DNA from: Cyrtodaria siliqua
Lineage: Eukaryota > Mollusca > Bivalvia > Adapedonta > Hiatellidae
Length of the DNA stretch: 64,000 nt
Assembly (NCBI GenBank): GCA_037043455.1
Contig: JAWPHD010010978.1
Span: 1 to 64,000 of the forward strand
Reading direction: 5' to 3'
In this document: positions 1-11,489 of the stretch, piece by piece
Layout of the letters: the number at the start of each line of letters is the position of its first letter
How positions within the stretch are numbered: position 1 is the stretch's first letter
The notes under the pieces: model-generated
What the model saw: the letters and a program-made list of their open reading frames with translations, nothing else
What the model was told of the DNA's origin: nothing
Databases searched by the model: none
Program-made: the position numbers and the translations under genes

Positions 1-1395
1 TTAAAAAAAAAAATTAAATTAAAAAATTTAAAAAAAAAAAAAATCAAAAAAAAAAAAGAAATATATTAATTTAAAAAAATAATTAAAAAAAATAAAAGTC
101 TGGTAACGATCGGATGAAAAATGAAGGCCCTCTCGTCTTAACGAGGCAAAATATAGCGTTTTATAGCGTTTTGAACTAAATCAAGGGCCATAACTAAGCT
201 GTTACTGGTCCGATATGTTTGGTTTTCGAACTTGTTCAAGCTTTCATTGAAATTAACAATCTGATAAAGTTTGGTAAAGATCGGATGAACAATGAAGTCC
301 CTATCGTCTTAATGAGGCAAACTATAGCATTTTTAACTAAATCAAGGGCCATAACTCCGCTGTTACTGGTCCCCTATGGCTAGGTTTCGAACTTGCTCGA
401 GCTTTCATTGATATTAACAATCTGATAAAGTTTGGTAAAGATCAGATGAACAATGAAGCCCCTATTGTCTTAACGAGGCAAACTATAGCATTTTTAACTA
501 AATCAAGGGCCACAACTCCACTGTTACTGGTCTGATATGGTTGGTTTTCGAACTTGTTCAAGCTTTCAATGACATTAACAATCTGATAAAGTTTGATAAA
601 GATCGGATGAACAATGAAGCCCCTATCGTCTTAACGAGGCAAAATATAGCATTTTTAACTAAATCAAGGGCCATAACTCCGCTCTTACTATTCCGATATG
701 GCTGGTTTTCGAACTTGTCTGAGCTTTCATTGATATTAACAATCTGATAAAGTTTGGTAAAGATTGGATGAACAGAACAATAAAGCCCCTAGCGTCTTAA
801 CGAGGCAAAATATAGCATTTTTAACTAAATCAAGGGCCATAACTCCGCTGTTACTAGCTCGATATGGCTTGTTTTCGAACTTGTCCGAGCTTTCAATGAT
901 ATTAACAATATGGTAAAGTTTGGTAAAGATATGATGAAAAACGAAGGCCCTATCGTCTTAACGAGGCAAAATATAGCAATATAGCATTTTCAACTAAATC
1001 AAGGACCATAACTCTGGTGTTACTGGTCCGATCTGGCTGGTTTTCGAACTTGTCCGAGCTTTCATTGATATTAACAATGTGGTAAAGATTGGTAAAGATA
1101 GGTTGAAAAATGAAGGCCCTATCGTCTTAACGAGGCAAAATATAGCAATATAGCATTTTTAACTAAATCAAGGGCCATAACTCGGCTGTTACTTGACCGA
1201 TCTGGCTGGTTTTCGAACTCATCCGAGCTTTCATTGATATTAACAACCTGTTAAAGTTTGGTAAAGATTGGATGGAAAATGAAGGCCCTATCGTCTTAAC
1301 GAGACAAAAGTTAACAACGGACGGACGGACGACGGACGGACGGACGGACGACGGACAACTCGGCATCCCATAATCCTTCGGCCAGTAGAGCTAAA
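1..1395 (+). repeat. HINE-like tandem-repeat element family A, 5' end beyond window
   Basis: Degenerate tandem array of a ~160-170 bp unit. The phrase 'ctaaatcaagggccataac' recurs near 175, 342, 499, 659, 823, 993 and 1164. The array ends in a run of 'acgg/gacgg' (about 1316-1358), then 'ggcatcccataa' and a 3' 'cttcggccagtagagctaaaa'. The same 3' end closes the copy at 1708-3835. Short ORFs here are by-products of the repeat and are not genes. Classing it as a Helentron-associated element (HINE) is inference from the terminal structure of the complete copy. The first 95 bases are almost pure A/T. Confidence 0.7.
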
Positions 1396-1494
1396 AATGA
1401 AGGCTCTACCGTATAAACGAGGCAAAATATAGCATGTTTAACTAAATCAAAAGCCATAACTCCTCTGTTACTGGTCTGACTGGTCCAACATAGA

Positions 1495-1707
1495 GCTAAG
1501 AAAAAAAAAAATTGTTTAGAGAATATGAATAATCAAAAAAATAAAAAATCAATTAAAAAAAATTAATTATTAATTAAAAAAAAATAATAATAATAAATAA
1601 AAAAAAAATAAAACAATTCAATCAATTAAAAATAAAAAATTTAAAAAAAAATTAAAAAAAAAAAGAAAAAATTAAAGAAAACAAATAAATCAATCAATAA
1701 ATATTAA
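1495..1707. repeat. A-rich low-complexity linker
   Basis: About 210 bases made almost only of A and T, mainly A runs broken by single T, C or G. Similar linkers lie at 1-95 and about 2790-2945, always between blocks of family A repeat. No ORF or regulatory site is supported here. Confidence 0.75.
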
Positions 1708-3835
1708 AACAAGAGGCCCAAGAGGGCCTGTGGACGATCTACTGGCTAAACCAGTTCTTATAACATCAATGAAGCAAGTGAGTGCCATTTACGTTTTTTT
1801 GAAAGTTTCGGGCAAAAAACAGTTTTTTAGCTAAATCAAGGGCCATAACTAAAGAATCTGGTAAAGTTTGGAAAAGATCAGATGAACAATGAAGGCCCTA
1901 CCGTATTAACGCATTTTGAACTAAATCAAGGGCCATAACTCCGCTGTTACTGGTCCGATATGAATGGTTTTCGAACTTGTCCGAGCTTTCATTGATATTA
2001 ACAATCTGATAAAGTTTGGTAAAGATCGGATGAACAATAAAGCCCCTATCGTCTTAACGAGGCAAAATACAGCATTTTTAACTAAATCAAGGGCCATAAC
2101 TACGCTGTTACTGGACCGATATGGCTGGTTTTCAAACTTATTTGAGTTTTCAACAACATTAACAAACTGATAAAGACTGGTAGATCGGATGAACAATGAA
2201 GCCTCTATCGTCTTAACGGTGCAAAATATAGCATTTTTAACTAAATCAAGGGCCATAACTCCACTGTTACTAGTCCGATATGGCTGGTTTTCGAACTTGT
2301 CCGAGCTTTCATTGATATTAACAATGTGGTAAAGTTTGGTAAAGATAGGATGAAAAATGAAGGCCCTATCGCCTTAACGAGGCAAACTATAACAATATAG
2401 CATTTTTAACTAAATCAAGGACCATAACTCTGCTGTTACTGGTCCGATCTGGCTGGTTTTCGAACTTGTCCGAGCTTTCATTGAAAATAACAATGTGGTA
2501 AAGTTTGGTAAAGATAGGATGAAAAATGAAGGCCCTATCGTCTTAACGAGACAAAATATAGCAATATAGCATTTTTAACTAAATCAAGGGCCATAACTTC
2601 GCTGTTACTTGTCCGATCTGGCTGGTTTTCGAACTCATCCGAGCTTTCATTGATATTAACAACCTGTTAAAGTTTGGTAAAGATCTGATGAAAAATGAAG
2701 GCCCTATCGTCTTAACGAGACAAAAGTTAACGCCGACGACGGACGACGGACAACAGACGACGGACGGACGACGGACAACACGGCATCCTAAAAAAACAAA
2801 AAAACATGAATAAAAAAAAAAAAAAAATAATAATAATAATTAAAAAATAAAAGTAAAAAAAAAATAAAAATATAATCAATAAAAAATAAAAAAATAAGAA
2901 ATTTTAAAAATAAATAAAAATAATAACGTAAAAAAGAAAGTCATAAAATCTGCTAAAGTTTGGCAAAGATCAGATGCAAAATGAAGGCCCTATCGTATGA
3001 CGAGGCAAATTATAGCATTTTTAACAAAATCAAGGGCCATTACTCCGCTGTTTATTGTTCGATCTGGCTGGTTTTCAAACTTGACCAAGCTTTCATAGAC
3101 ATCAACAATCTGATAAAGTTTGGTAAAGATCGGATGAAAGATGAAGGCCCTATCGTCGTAACGAGGCAAAATATATCATTTTGAACTAAATCAAGGGCCA
3201 TAACTCCGCTGTTACTGGTCCAATATGGCTGGTTTTCGAACATGTTCGAGCTTTCAACGGCATTAACAATATGATAAAGTTTGGTAAAGATCGGACGAAC
3301 AATGAAGCCCCTATCGTCTTAACGAGGCAAAATATAGCATTTTTAACTAAATCAAGGGCCATAACTCCGCTTTTACTAATCCGATATGGCTGGTTTTCGA
3401 ACTTGTCCGAGCAATATAGCATTTTTAACTAAATCAAGGGTCATAACTCCGCTGTTACTTGTCCGATCTGGCTGGTTTTCGAACTCATCTGAGCTTTCAT
3501 TGATATTAACAACCTGTTAAAGTTTGGTAAAGATTGGATGAAAAATGAAGGCCCTATCGTCTTAACGAGGCAAAATATAGCAATATAGCATTTTTAACTA
3601 ACTCAAGGGCCATAACTCCGCTGTTACTTCTCCGATTTGGCTGGTTTTCGAACTCATCCAAGCTTTCATTGATATTAACAACCTGTTAAAGTTTGGTAAA
3701 GATCGGATGAAAAATAAAGACCCTATCGTCTTAACGAGACAAAAGTTAATGAAGGACGGACGACGGACGACGGACGGACGGCGGACAACTCAGCATCCCA
3801 TAAGCTCTGCTGGCCTTCGGCCAGTAGAGCTAAAA
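1708..3835 (+). mobile_element. HINE-like tandem-repeat element family A, complete copy (composite)
   Basis: Starts 'aacaagaggcccaagagggcc' and ends 'agctctgctggcc-ttc-ggccagtagagct' followed by AAAA; the 3' stem-loop spans 3803-3831. The 5' subterminal word 'tctactggc' (1738-1746) is the inverse of 'gccagtaga' in the 3' hairpin (3820-3828). Between them lie ~165-bp units and 'gacggacgacgg' runs. An A-rich linker at about 2790-2945 follows an internal partial 3' end ('cggcatcct', about 2783), so this is probably two copies joined. Subterminal inverted repeats, a central tandem array and a 3' hairpin are the known signature of Helentron-associated elements such as the bivalve 'pearl' family. 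No coding capacity is seen. Confidence 0.6.
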
Positions 3836-4269
3836 AACAAAATAAAATCTAAACAAGCATGGGGACCTATCATTTTTATTGCACATTTTGTTTTTATATA
3901 TGTTAAACTATGTGCTTAGAAGTTAAAAAAATACAACAGATTTTCTAAAAAAAGGTTAGGTTTTACATAAAGATGAGCTTTAAATGTTATTGTAATTAAA
4001 TGTTCTTTACTTTAATACAATTTTAGCAGAATTGTGACCAATGAATAAATGATTAGACTTCAAAAATATCTTATTTAGCTATTTCTTGGACTTGTTCAGC
4101 TTTTTGGACAGATTGACATGACGGTGGCATTACAAATTATTTTTTAAAATGTTAACAAGCATGGTGACTTACCATTATTTTTGCCTTTTCTGTCTATCTA
4201 TATAACAGACTTACTGCACAAAAGACTTACTGCACAAAAAGTTTAAAGAAAATCTGTTATGCAGAAGAA
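3836..4269. other. AT-rich unannotated stretch
   Basis: About 430 bases with no credible ORF. It has two near-repeats of 'acaagcatgg(g)gac' (about 3853 and 4154) and a short duplicated 'agacttactgcacaaa' (about 4207-4236). Nothing functional recognised. Confidence 0.5.
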
Positions 4270-4620
4270 ACTATAGAAAATGTCTTTAAATAGCTTGAGG
4301 GCAGACCTGCCAGAACTGATCCTTCCGAAGGCGGTTTCACATTCATGCAGAGGCAGCACGACATTCTGCAAGCACACCAGTGCTTCCTGTTTCCACAGGA
4401 ACAACTACCAGTATGCCCAGTTCATCAGCAATAACTACTTCAAAATCAGAAGAAACCACAGCAGATCTCTTAGATGAGTTTAGAACATCAACAACAACTA
4501 GAACTGATAGAATGAATCGACATGAATTCAAAATGGTGGAGAGGTTCATTAAAAAAACACTATATAAGTGCCAACGACTGTCAGAAACAGCATCAAATAC
4601 TAGTAACTGAACTATAGGTG
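4270..4620 (+). repeat. Dispersed repeat X, copy 1
   Basis: Matches 13,932-14,155 over about 200 bases. Shared phrases include 'gcttgagggcagacctg', 'gaggcagcacgacat', 'gcaagcacaccagtgcttcctg' and 'accacagcagatctcttag'. Both frames give a Ser/Thr-rich peptide ending in an EETTADLLDEFRTS-like string, so it may descend from coding sequence of an unidentified element. This copy runs on to a stop at 4608-4610. No domain recognised. Confidence 0.6.
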
Positions 4621-4645
4621 TGTTTTTTCCTAGAGCTTATACAGA

Positions 4646-4701
4646 CGTGTTAGATGACCGGACAGGCTGTGGACACTATGATGACGCCTACCTAAAGGGC
4701 T
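4646..4701 (+). repeat. Fragment of the YLDD retroelement 3' tail
   Basis: 'gatgaccggacaggctgtgg' through 'gatgacgcctacctaaag' is nearly identical to about 60,481-60,528. There it directly follows the C-terminal coding part of the YLDD reverse transcriptase. It is taken as a small 3'-end fragment of that element. Confidence 0.6.
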
Positions 4702-4872
4702 ATTTCAAAATAAATGGCTAGTTTGGGTTTGCCTGCTATAAAAAATATACAGCATACTGTAGTATCATTTTCTTGTTTTGCAGGTGTCTCACCATGCCCT
4801 TTAATGATTTGTGAAGTTTCATCAAAATAGCACCATCCGTTAAAAAAATATTCTAAAATAATGGGCAAAAAA

Positions 4873-4888
4873 TGTCAGGAGTGTGACA
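4873..4888. repeat. 16-mer TGTCAGGAGTGTGACA, copy 1 of 4
   Basis: Exact 16-base word with inverted arms TGTCA/TGACA around GGAGTG. It recurs exactly at 11,935-11,950, 12,130-12,145 and 12,476-12,491. This copy lies 20 bases before the start of the family B element. Function unknown. Confidence 0.8.
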
Positions 4889-4907
4889 AAAAAAGTGTGA
4901 CAATTTT

Positions 4908-6177
4908 AACAAGAGGTCAATGACCTTGAAGCTCTACTGATTGATTTTGATTTCAGGAAGTTGTCGCTACAGACTTGTTTTTTGAAAATCTATTTTTAAT
5001 CGTGGCGGCTATCTTGAATTTCCGGCCGACCTGAAATTTTGCTAGGATCAATTAGACATTAAGAGCAACATTCCTGTGAAGTTTCATGAAAATCCGTCAA
5101 GTCGTTTCAGAGGAGTAGTCGCTACAAATTTTCATTATATAACTCTATGTAAACAAAGATGGCCACTGGCAGCCATGTTTAACGTCAAATCAAAACGATT
5201 TTCGACAAGGACCAACATCATGTCATACTGATCATTTTAGAAAAAGTCCCATATCAATATCACTTATAGTTTTCAAGAAGTAGTCGCCACAAACTTATTT
5301 ATTTTAAATCTATTTTTAGCTGTGGCGACCATCTTGAATTTCCGGCCGACCTGAACATTTTTTTAGGATCAATTAGACATCAAGAGCAACATTCCTGTGA
5401 AGTTTCATGAACATCCGTCAAGTAGTTTCAGAGGAGTAGTCGCTAAAAGTTTTTACAATATAACTCTATGTAACCAAAGATGGCCACTGGCAGCCATGTT
5501 TAACGTCGAATAAAAATAATTTTCCACAAGGATCAACATCATGTCATGCTGATCATTTTAGAAAAAGTCCCATATCAATATCACTTATAGTTTTCAAGAA
5601 GTAGTCGCTACAAACTTATTTTTTAAAAATCTATTTTTAGCTGTGACGGCCATCTTGAATTTCTGGCAGATCTGAAATTTTACTAGGATCAATTAGACAT
5701 CAAGAGTAACATTCCTGTAAAGTTTCATGACAATCTGCCAAGTAGTTTCAGAGGAGTAGTCGCTACAAGTTTTTACTATATAACACTATGTAAACAAAGA
5801 TGGCCACTGGCAGCCATGTTTAACGTTGAATCAAAACGATTTTTGACAAGGATCAACATCATGTCATGCTGATCATTTAAGAAAAAGTCCCATATCAATA
5901 TCACTTATAGTTTTCAAGAAGAAGTCGCTACAAACTTGTATTTTAAAACTCTATTTTTAGCTTTGGCGGCCATCTTGGATTTCACATCAACATGAATTTT
6001 TGCTAGGATCAACTAGACTTTATGGGGAACATTTCCGTAAAGTTTCATGAATATCCATTCAGTAGTTTCAGAGGAGTTGTCGCTACAAATAAAAGTTTAC
6101 GGACAGACGGACGGACGACGGACGCCGCACCACGGCATAAGCTCTGCTCTGCTGATCTCTGATCAGTCGAGCTAAAA
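4908..6177 (+). mobile_element. HINE-like element family B, copy 1
   Basis: Begins 'aacaagaggtcaatgacc' and ends 'gatcagtcgagctaaaa'. The 5' subterminal word 'agctctactgat' (4930-4941) is inverted in the 3' end (6160-6171, one mismatch). The interior is about 3.5 copies of a ~320-bp unit; 'aagaagtagtcgctacaaac'-type words occur near 5276, 5597 and 5917. Each unit carries 'gccatcttgaatttc', 'gatggccactggcagccatg' and 'gtttcatgaaaatc'. A 'acggacggacgacgg' run precedes the hairpin, as in family A. It is non-coding. The second copy at 32,589-33,851 is highly similar and full length. Assignment to Helentron-associated elements is inference. Confidence 0.7.
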
Positions 6178-6800
6178 ATCATGTTTGTTTAGACCATCCA
6201 TTTACAAAAAGCTGGAAGATAGACAAGTTTTAGTGTTGTTTGTAAGTAAAAAATGCATTTGTTGGACATCAACTAATGATAAAATTTAGCATATAATACT
6301 TCAAGTAACCAAAATTTACGTCATTAAGTCAAGCGTGGTAGACAAAAAAAAACATGAAGAAAATCAATACATCTTGCTTTATAAATTTATGGGACTTTTA
6401 AGATTATTATACAAAAGAAATTTATTGTACATCATTTAGTTTAATGTATCTAGACTCAATAAATATATTATCATCACCTCATATCTCTTGCAGTCAGACT
6501 GATAAGACGTGTTTTAAGTGCTCTCTTATAATTTCTTGGTTAATGGCTATACTAAGTGAATATTTGGAATAATTTTACATTACATTAATGACTGGATTAA
6601 TAAGGATTATTACAAACAAAAATATAGTGTTTTTATAAAAGTTAAAGTGTGTTATTTGGAGGAAAAAGTCAAAATTCATAATCAAGGACTAGAACACCTG
6701 CTGTTCCATTACCTATAAATACTAGTGATATACATATGCGTAATACCTGTCCATATATCAAGTAGAAGGATTATTTAACAATCTTAGGAAATATATTAAC
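6178..6800. other. AT-rich region, probable 5' flank/5' UTR of the LINE
   Basis: No ORF. It lies between the end of the family B element and ORF1 of the LINE. The LINE 5' boundary cannot be placed by eye. A 'ttggaggaaaaagtcaaaattcat' stretch near 6656 and the absence of repeats after about 6460 would fit a 5' UTR of 300 bases or so. Confidence 0.4.
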
Positions 6801-8432
6801 TTGTATAATAATTGTACATTACGTGTTATTATAAAAATGGGAAAATCAAATACAGGCCCATCACAGGCTACTTCTCAAATTCAGCCAGTGCAATCAAAAT
6901 CAATTGAAACTCAAACAGAGAATATGCAATTCATTGACCAGTATGAAGGACATTTCTATTACATCAAAGAGAATGACACGAAAACAACCATACAATTCAA
7001 GTCTGCAGTCCTGTGTGACATTGTTCAATCAAAGATTACTGCCGACTTCAACCAACCTGTAGATGTTACACGCAACAACATTTCAACCAGAGTGCTAAAT
7101 GTAAAATGTAAGCTCTCATTAGATTTGGAAACAAACAAACTGGTTATAACAGGCCCAGCACAAAGGACATGGACAGAAATTAAGTTTAGAAGAAAAATGC
7201 CCGAGTTTTTGTACCAGTTTATTGGTCTAACAAATGCAATGCGCGATGAATTATCACCATGCCTGCCATTACCTGAAACACCATCGCATGTATCTATGGA
7301 AACCACTCCAGATGGGATAAGTCATGTAAACCAACAACAACCAAACAACACAGAAAATGAGGACTTAATTCATACCATCTGTGATGCTATATCAAACTTG
7401 CAAAGTGAAACAAACATGCTGAGACAGGAAGTCATTAACATAAAGCAAACATCTACATATGCCGCCGTACTCAGCAGGGATCCAATTCCCACACAACAAA
7501 CAGATGGACATATTCGATATTCCTCATCAAATAATGCCACTCCAGAAAACAAAGTGTCTGGACAATCAAATACGATTACAGGTTCACAGCCCTCAGCCCA
7601 GCAGGATATCAAGGTAGTCACAAGTGAGAGGTCAGGAAATGATGATTCCCTTATTAAACAAGACACACAGAGAAGACCACCAACTGTGCGTGAAGTACCG
7701 AAAATGAGAGAAACAAGCAAAAGTGTGTTATTAATGAGTGATTCAATAATGCAAGGCGTAAATACCAAAGGCCTGAAACACGCTGTGCACAAACATTCCG
7801 TATCTGGAGCAAAGATAAGAAACTTGATCGCTGATATTGACATGTATGATTTAACAAAATTTGATACAATCGTCCTTTTCGTAGGTGGAAATGACATATC
7901 ATGTAACCGAGATATCGAATTAATAGAGGAAGAATATGATCAACTCATCGCCTTAATTAAAGCAAGAAATGAAAAGTGTCAAATTGTTCTATCTAAAGTG
8001 ACCCCAAGAGGAGATGTAGATGTTAACCCCCTAAATATGATTGTAGAGCGTTTGTCAGTACATCACAAAACGGACATCGCAGATTCATACAGAGCATTTC
8101 ATGACAAAAACGGAACACTGCTAAAACACTTCTTAAGCGATTATGACCATATTCATTTGTCAAGGTCTGGAACTAAGCGCTTGTTAGCTACAATTGACAG
8201 ATCCGTTCACATTGTACATGACTACAAGAAATGTGTATACATAGGTCAGCCAAACCAGCATGGGTTTAACCAGCCAATTTCACCACGGAGTCGGTTTACA
8301 TCGCGACAGAGACACTGCATGAATTGTTATGAGACGAGCCACGATACACATGAATGCCGCCACAGGACACCAGTCACCTGCTGGGGCTGCGGTTTAAGCG
8401 GACATAAACAAGAGATTTGTTGGAACCTATAG
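6801..8432 (+). CDS. LINE ORF1: SGNH/GDSL esterase-like domain with two CCHC zinc knuckles
   Basis: 543 codons from the first ATG. The internal ATG at 6837 (residue 13) sits in a better context (aaaATGG) and is the likelier start. The N-terminal ~180 residues are unrecognised. A short, possibly coiled-coil stretch follows (about 185-215), then a Ser/Thr/Gln-rich linker. Residues about 308-465 show the SGNH-hydrolase blocks: block I 'MSDS' with the candidate nucleophile Ser315, block III 'GGND' (362-365) and block V 'DHIH' with Asp449 and His452. The C-terminus has two canonical CX2CX4HX4C knuckles (about 506-543), expected to bind nucleic acid. Esterase-bearing ORF1 proteins are known in CR1-like LINEs, where ORF1 packages the RNA. 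The frame is fully open and ends in a UAG directly followed by ORF2 in the same frame. Confidence 0.88.
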   Translation: MYNNCTLRVIIKMGKSNTGPSQATSQIQPVQSKSIETQTENMQFIDQYEGHFYYIKENDTKTTIQFKSAVLCDIVQSKITADFNQPVDVTRNNISTRVLNVKCKLSLDLETNKLVITGPAQRTWTEIKFRRKMPEFLYQFIGLTNAMRDELSPCLPLPETPSHVSMETTPDGISHVNQQQPNNTENEDLIHTICDAISNLQSETNMLRQEVINIKQTSTYAAVLSRDPIPTQQTDGHIRYSSSNNATPENKVSGQSNTITGSQPSAQQDIKVVTSERSGNDDSLIKQDTQRRPPTVREVPKMRETSKSVLLMSDSIMQGVNTKGLKHAVHKHSVSGAKIRNLIADIDMYDLTKFDTIVLFVGGNDISCNRDIELIEEEYDQLIALIKARNEKCQIVLSKVTPRGDVDVNPLNMIVERLSVHHKTDIADSYRAFHDKNGTLLKHFLSDYDHIHLSRSGTKRLLATIDRSVHIVHDYKKCVYIGQPNQHGFNQPISPRSRFTSRQRHCMNCYETSHDTHECRHRTPVTCWGCGLSGHKQEICWNL

Positions 8433-11400
8433 GGAGAAGGCAATGATGCCGAAAATCAGCTAATTGATTCAAACTTTTTTAACATATTACCTAACATATG
8501 CACCTCATGCAATGAAATTGACTGTGACTGTGTATTAAGTGACAATCAAAACGAAATTGTTCAAGATGTTTTTCAAAATAGAAATACTATAAATGATAAC
8601 CAAAATATAAACTTGCCAGATGAACAACACAATTATTTAATACATTTAGGTTTGCCTAAAAATAAATTTAATATTGGACACATAAATTTACAAGGAATGT
8701 CTTCAAAATTTGATGAACTTAAAATAATGTTAACTTCTCCAGAAAATGATATATCTATTATGGGCATTAGTGAAACAAAATTTAATTGTAATCATAAAAC
8801 TGAAGCTTTTATTATAAACGGTTATCAAATACCTTTTCGGTGCGATCGTACCGAAAATAGGGGCGGTGGTTTGGCAGTATATGTAAAACAAGGTATAAAT
8901 TGTATAAGAAGGTCAGATCTAGAGGATGAAAATATTGAAATAATTTGGCTTGAAATAATGCCAGTAAAATGTAAACCATTTCTTGTCGGGTCTATGTATC
9001 GACATCCCGAATCAAGAGTTATTTGGAAAACAAATTTTGATTCTCATATAGAAAAGGTTCAATTAGAGGAAAAACAAATTATAATTTTAGGAGATATCAA
9101 TCGCGATTTATTAAATAGAAATATAAACGTCGAGTGGTCAAATTTTATTTCATCAATTGGCTTAAAACAATTAGTCAAAGAACCAACAAGAGAATGTCTT
9201 AATTCAAAAACATTGATTGATCATATTTACTGTAATTGTGATCTTAATATATATCATGTAAATGTCCCCAGAATAGGTCTATCCGATCACTTCCCGGTGT
9301 TTTGCACTCGTAAGTTAAATTTTAAAGAAAAAAAATATTCTCACAATTTTATTAAATACAGATCTTTTAAAACATTTTCTGAAGAAGCTTTCATAGCAGA
9401 TCTTATCAGCATACCCTGGGGTGTTAGGAATAATAACACTGATACAAATGAAGTACTTCACACCTGGGTGTCTAATTTTTCAAGTGTAATAGAAAATCAC
9501 ATTCCAGTTAAGATTCATAGAGTAAAGAATTTGCAGCAACCAGACTGGTTAAATCCAGAAATTTTAGATTCAATGAAAGAAAGAGATAAATTTAAAACCA
9601 AAGGCGATATAAACAATTATAAAAATGCACGAAACAAAGTTAACAGGTTGATAAATGTTTCTAAAAATTCATCTTATGAAAGAAAAATCGAAGAAGGTAA
9701 ATCGGACCCTAAATCAATTTGGAAGATTTTTAGAGAGCATGGTGCGTCTTCAAAAAATAAAAATAAATCAAATGTAATAAATAATATTAAAATAAATAAT
9801 CAAGACATAAATGACAAGACAGAAATTGCTAATGAGTTTAATAATTTTTTTGTAAACATAGCTTCAAATTTAAAAGAACCAATCCCAGATTCTGATTTCA
9901 TAAATGTTAAAAACTTTGTAAATGCAAATGTCCCGAATCTCATGAACTTTAACATTCCATTAATAACAGAATCTGAAACTCGAAAAATGCTTACTAACTT
10001 AGATGTGTCAAAAGCTACAGGCCTCGATCAGATAGGGCCGAAATTACTAAAATTATCTGCAGATGTTATATCAAGCAGTATCACACATATAATTAATTGT
10101 AGTATATCACAGGGTGTTTTCCCAGATCAATGGAAATCAGCTAAAGTAAACCCTTTATTCAAAAAAGGACTAGCAAACGATGTAAATAATTACAGACCAA
10201 TATCCATACTACCAACACTTTCAAAAATTAATTGAGAAACATGTACATGATTCGTTTATTACTTATCTTAACCATTATAAGTTATTATGTAAATCACAAA
10301 GCGGATTTAGAAAAAAACATAGCTGTGAAACTGCTCTTGTGCATATGATAGATAACTGGTTGAAGTCATTAAATAATGGTGAAATTGTCGGTGTTGTAAT
10401 GCTTGATTTTTCAAAAGCTTTTGACTTATGTTCGCACGATATACTATTAAAAAAGTTAAAAATATACAAATGCAGTAACATTACTATTAAATGGTTTGAA
10501 TCTTATCTCACTAATAGAACACAGTCGGTAAGCGTTAATGGTGTTATTTCAGATAAACAAATTACTACCTGTGGAGTTCCACAAGGATCCATTCTAGGAC
10601 CACTATTATTTCTATTATTTATTAATGACTTGCCGTTGTATGTACAAGAAAATGATTCTAATGTAGATATGTATGCAGACGATACCACTATATATGATAT
10701 AAATTTATCGAAAACAGTAGTTGAAAGAAATTTGCAAAGAGCTTTAAATAATGTTAGTAACTGGTGCTTAGATAATGGTATGGTTTTAAATGCTGCTAAA
10801 ACAAAAGTCCTATTAATTACTACGCCACAAAAACGTTCTCAATTGGTAAACACTATAAAGATGTTAATTTAGAGCTAACAGCAGGGGATAAAATTCTTGG
10901 AGTTCATATTAATGAAAATCTTAAATGGGACAATCACATTACCTTCGTTCGGAAAAAGATTTCCACAAATTTATGGCTCTTATCAAGAATAAAATTGTTT
11001 CTGCCATTACATTATAGGATTCTGTTTTATAAGGCATATATACAACCACATTTAGATTTCTGTAATATTATTTGGGGAAGTACAAACAAATCAAACATTC
11101 AAATTCTTATTCGATTACAGCGGCGGGCATGTCATATTATCCTAGGTGAGCAATACACTAACCTAAATGAAGCTTTATTGATTATTAATGTACTTAGTAT
11201 TGAACATAGAATTTTACTTCAAAAGGCAAAATTTATGTATAGGGTATTTCAAAATGCCACTCCGTCTTACATTCAAAACATGTTTCAGTACAATAATAAT
11301 AATCACAGAAACTTAAGGTCATCAAACCATTTAAATGTTTTAATACCGAAACCAAATAAAGAATTATTTAAAGGAAGCATGTCTTACTCTGGGGCTAAAG

Positions 11401-11489
11401 TATGGAATAGTATCCCAGATTATATTAGACTCTGTCCTACAATAAACAGTTTTACTTCTAATTTTATCAAGTGGATAAAGTCGGGATAA
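8433..11489 (+). pseudogene. LINE ORF2: AP-like endonuclease and reverse transcriptase, two frameshifts
   Basis: Continues in frame with ORF1 after its UAG (8430-8432). No stop occurs from 8433 to about 10,226 and no in-frame ATG before 8697. That ATG lies inside the first strand region of the endonuclease ('GHINLQGM'), so AUG initiation there would clip the domain. Endonuclease marks: 'GISETKF', 'RHPES', 'LGDINRD' and 'SDHFPVF'. RT marks: 'NYRPIS', 'LDFSKAFD' (motif A), 'GVPQGSILGPLLF' (motif B) and 'YADDTTIY' (motif C). A single-base indel near 10,226 shifts to the frame open to 10,872; another near 10,850 shifts to the frame ending at 11,489. The C-terminal thumb-like part ('HLDFCNIIWG') is present. 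All catalytic motifs survive, so the loss is recent or the indels are sequence errors. Confidence 0.88.

Noticed and set aside
541..3422. ORFs of 60-111 codons on both strands in the family A array
   Set aside because: They repeat with the 165-bp unit, differ in frame and length between units, and lack any domain.
7025..7902. Minus-strand ORFs of 93, 175 and 82 codons under the LINE ORF1
   Set aside because: Antisense shadows of a well-supported coding frame; no domain.
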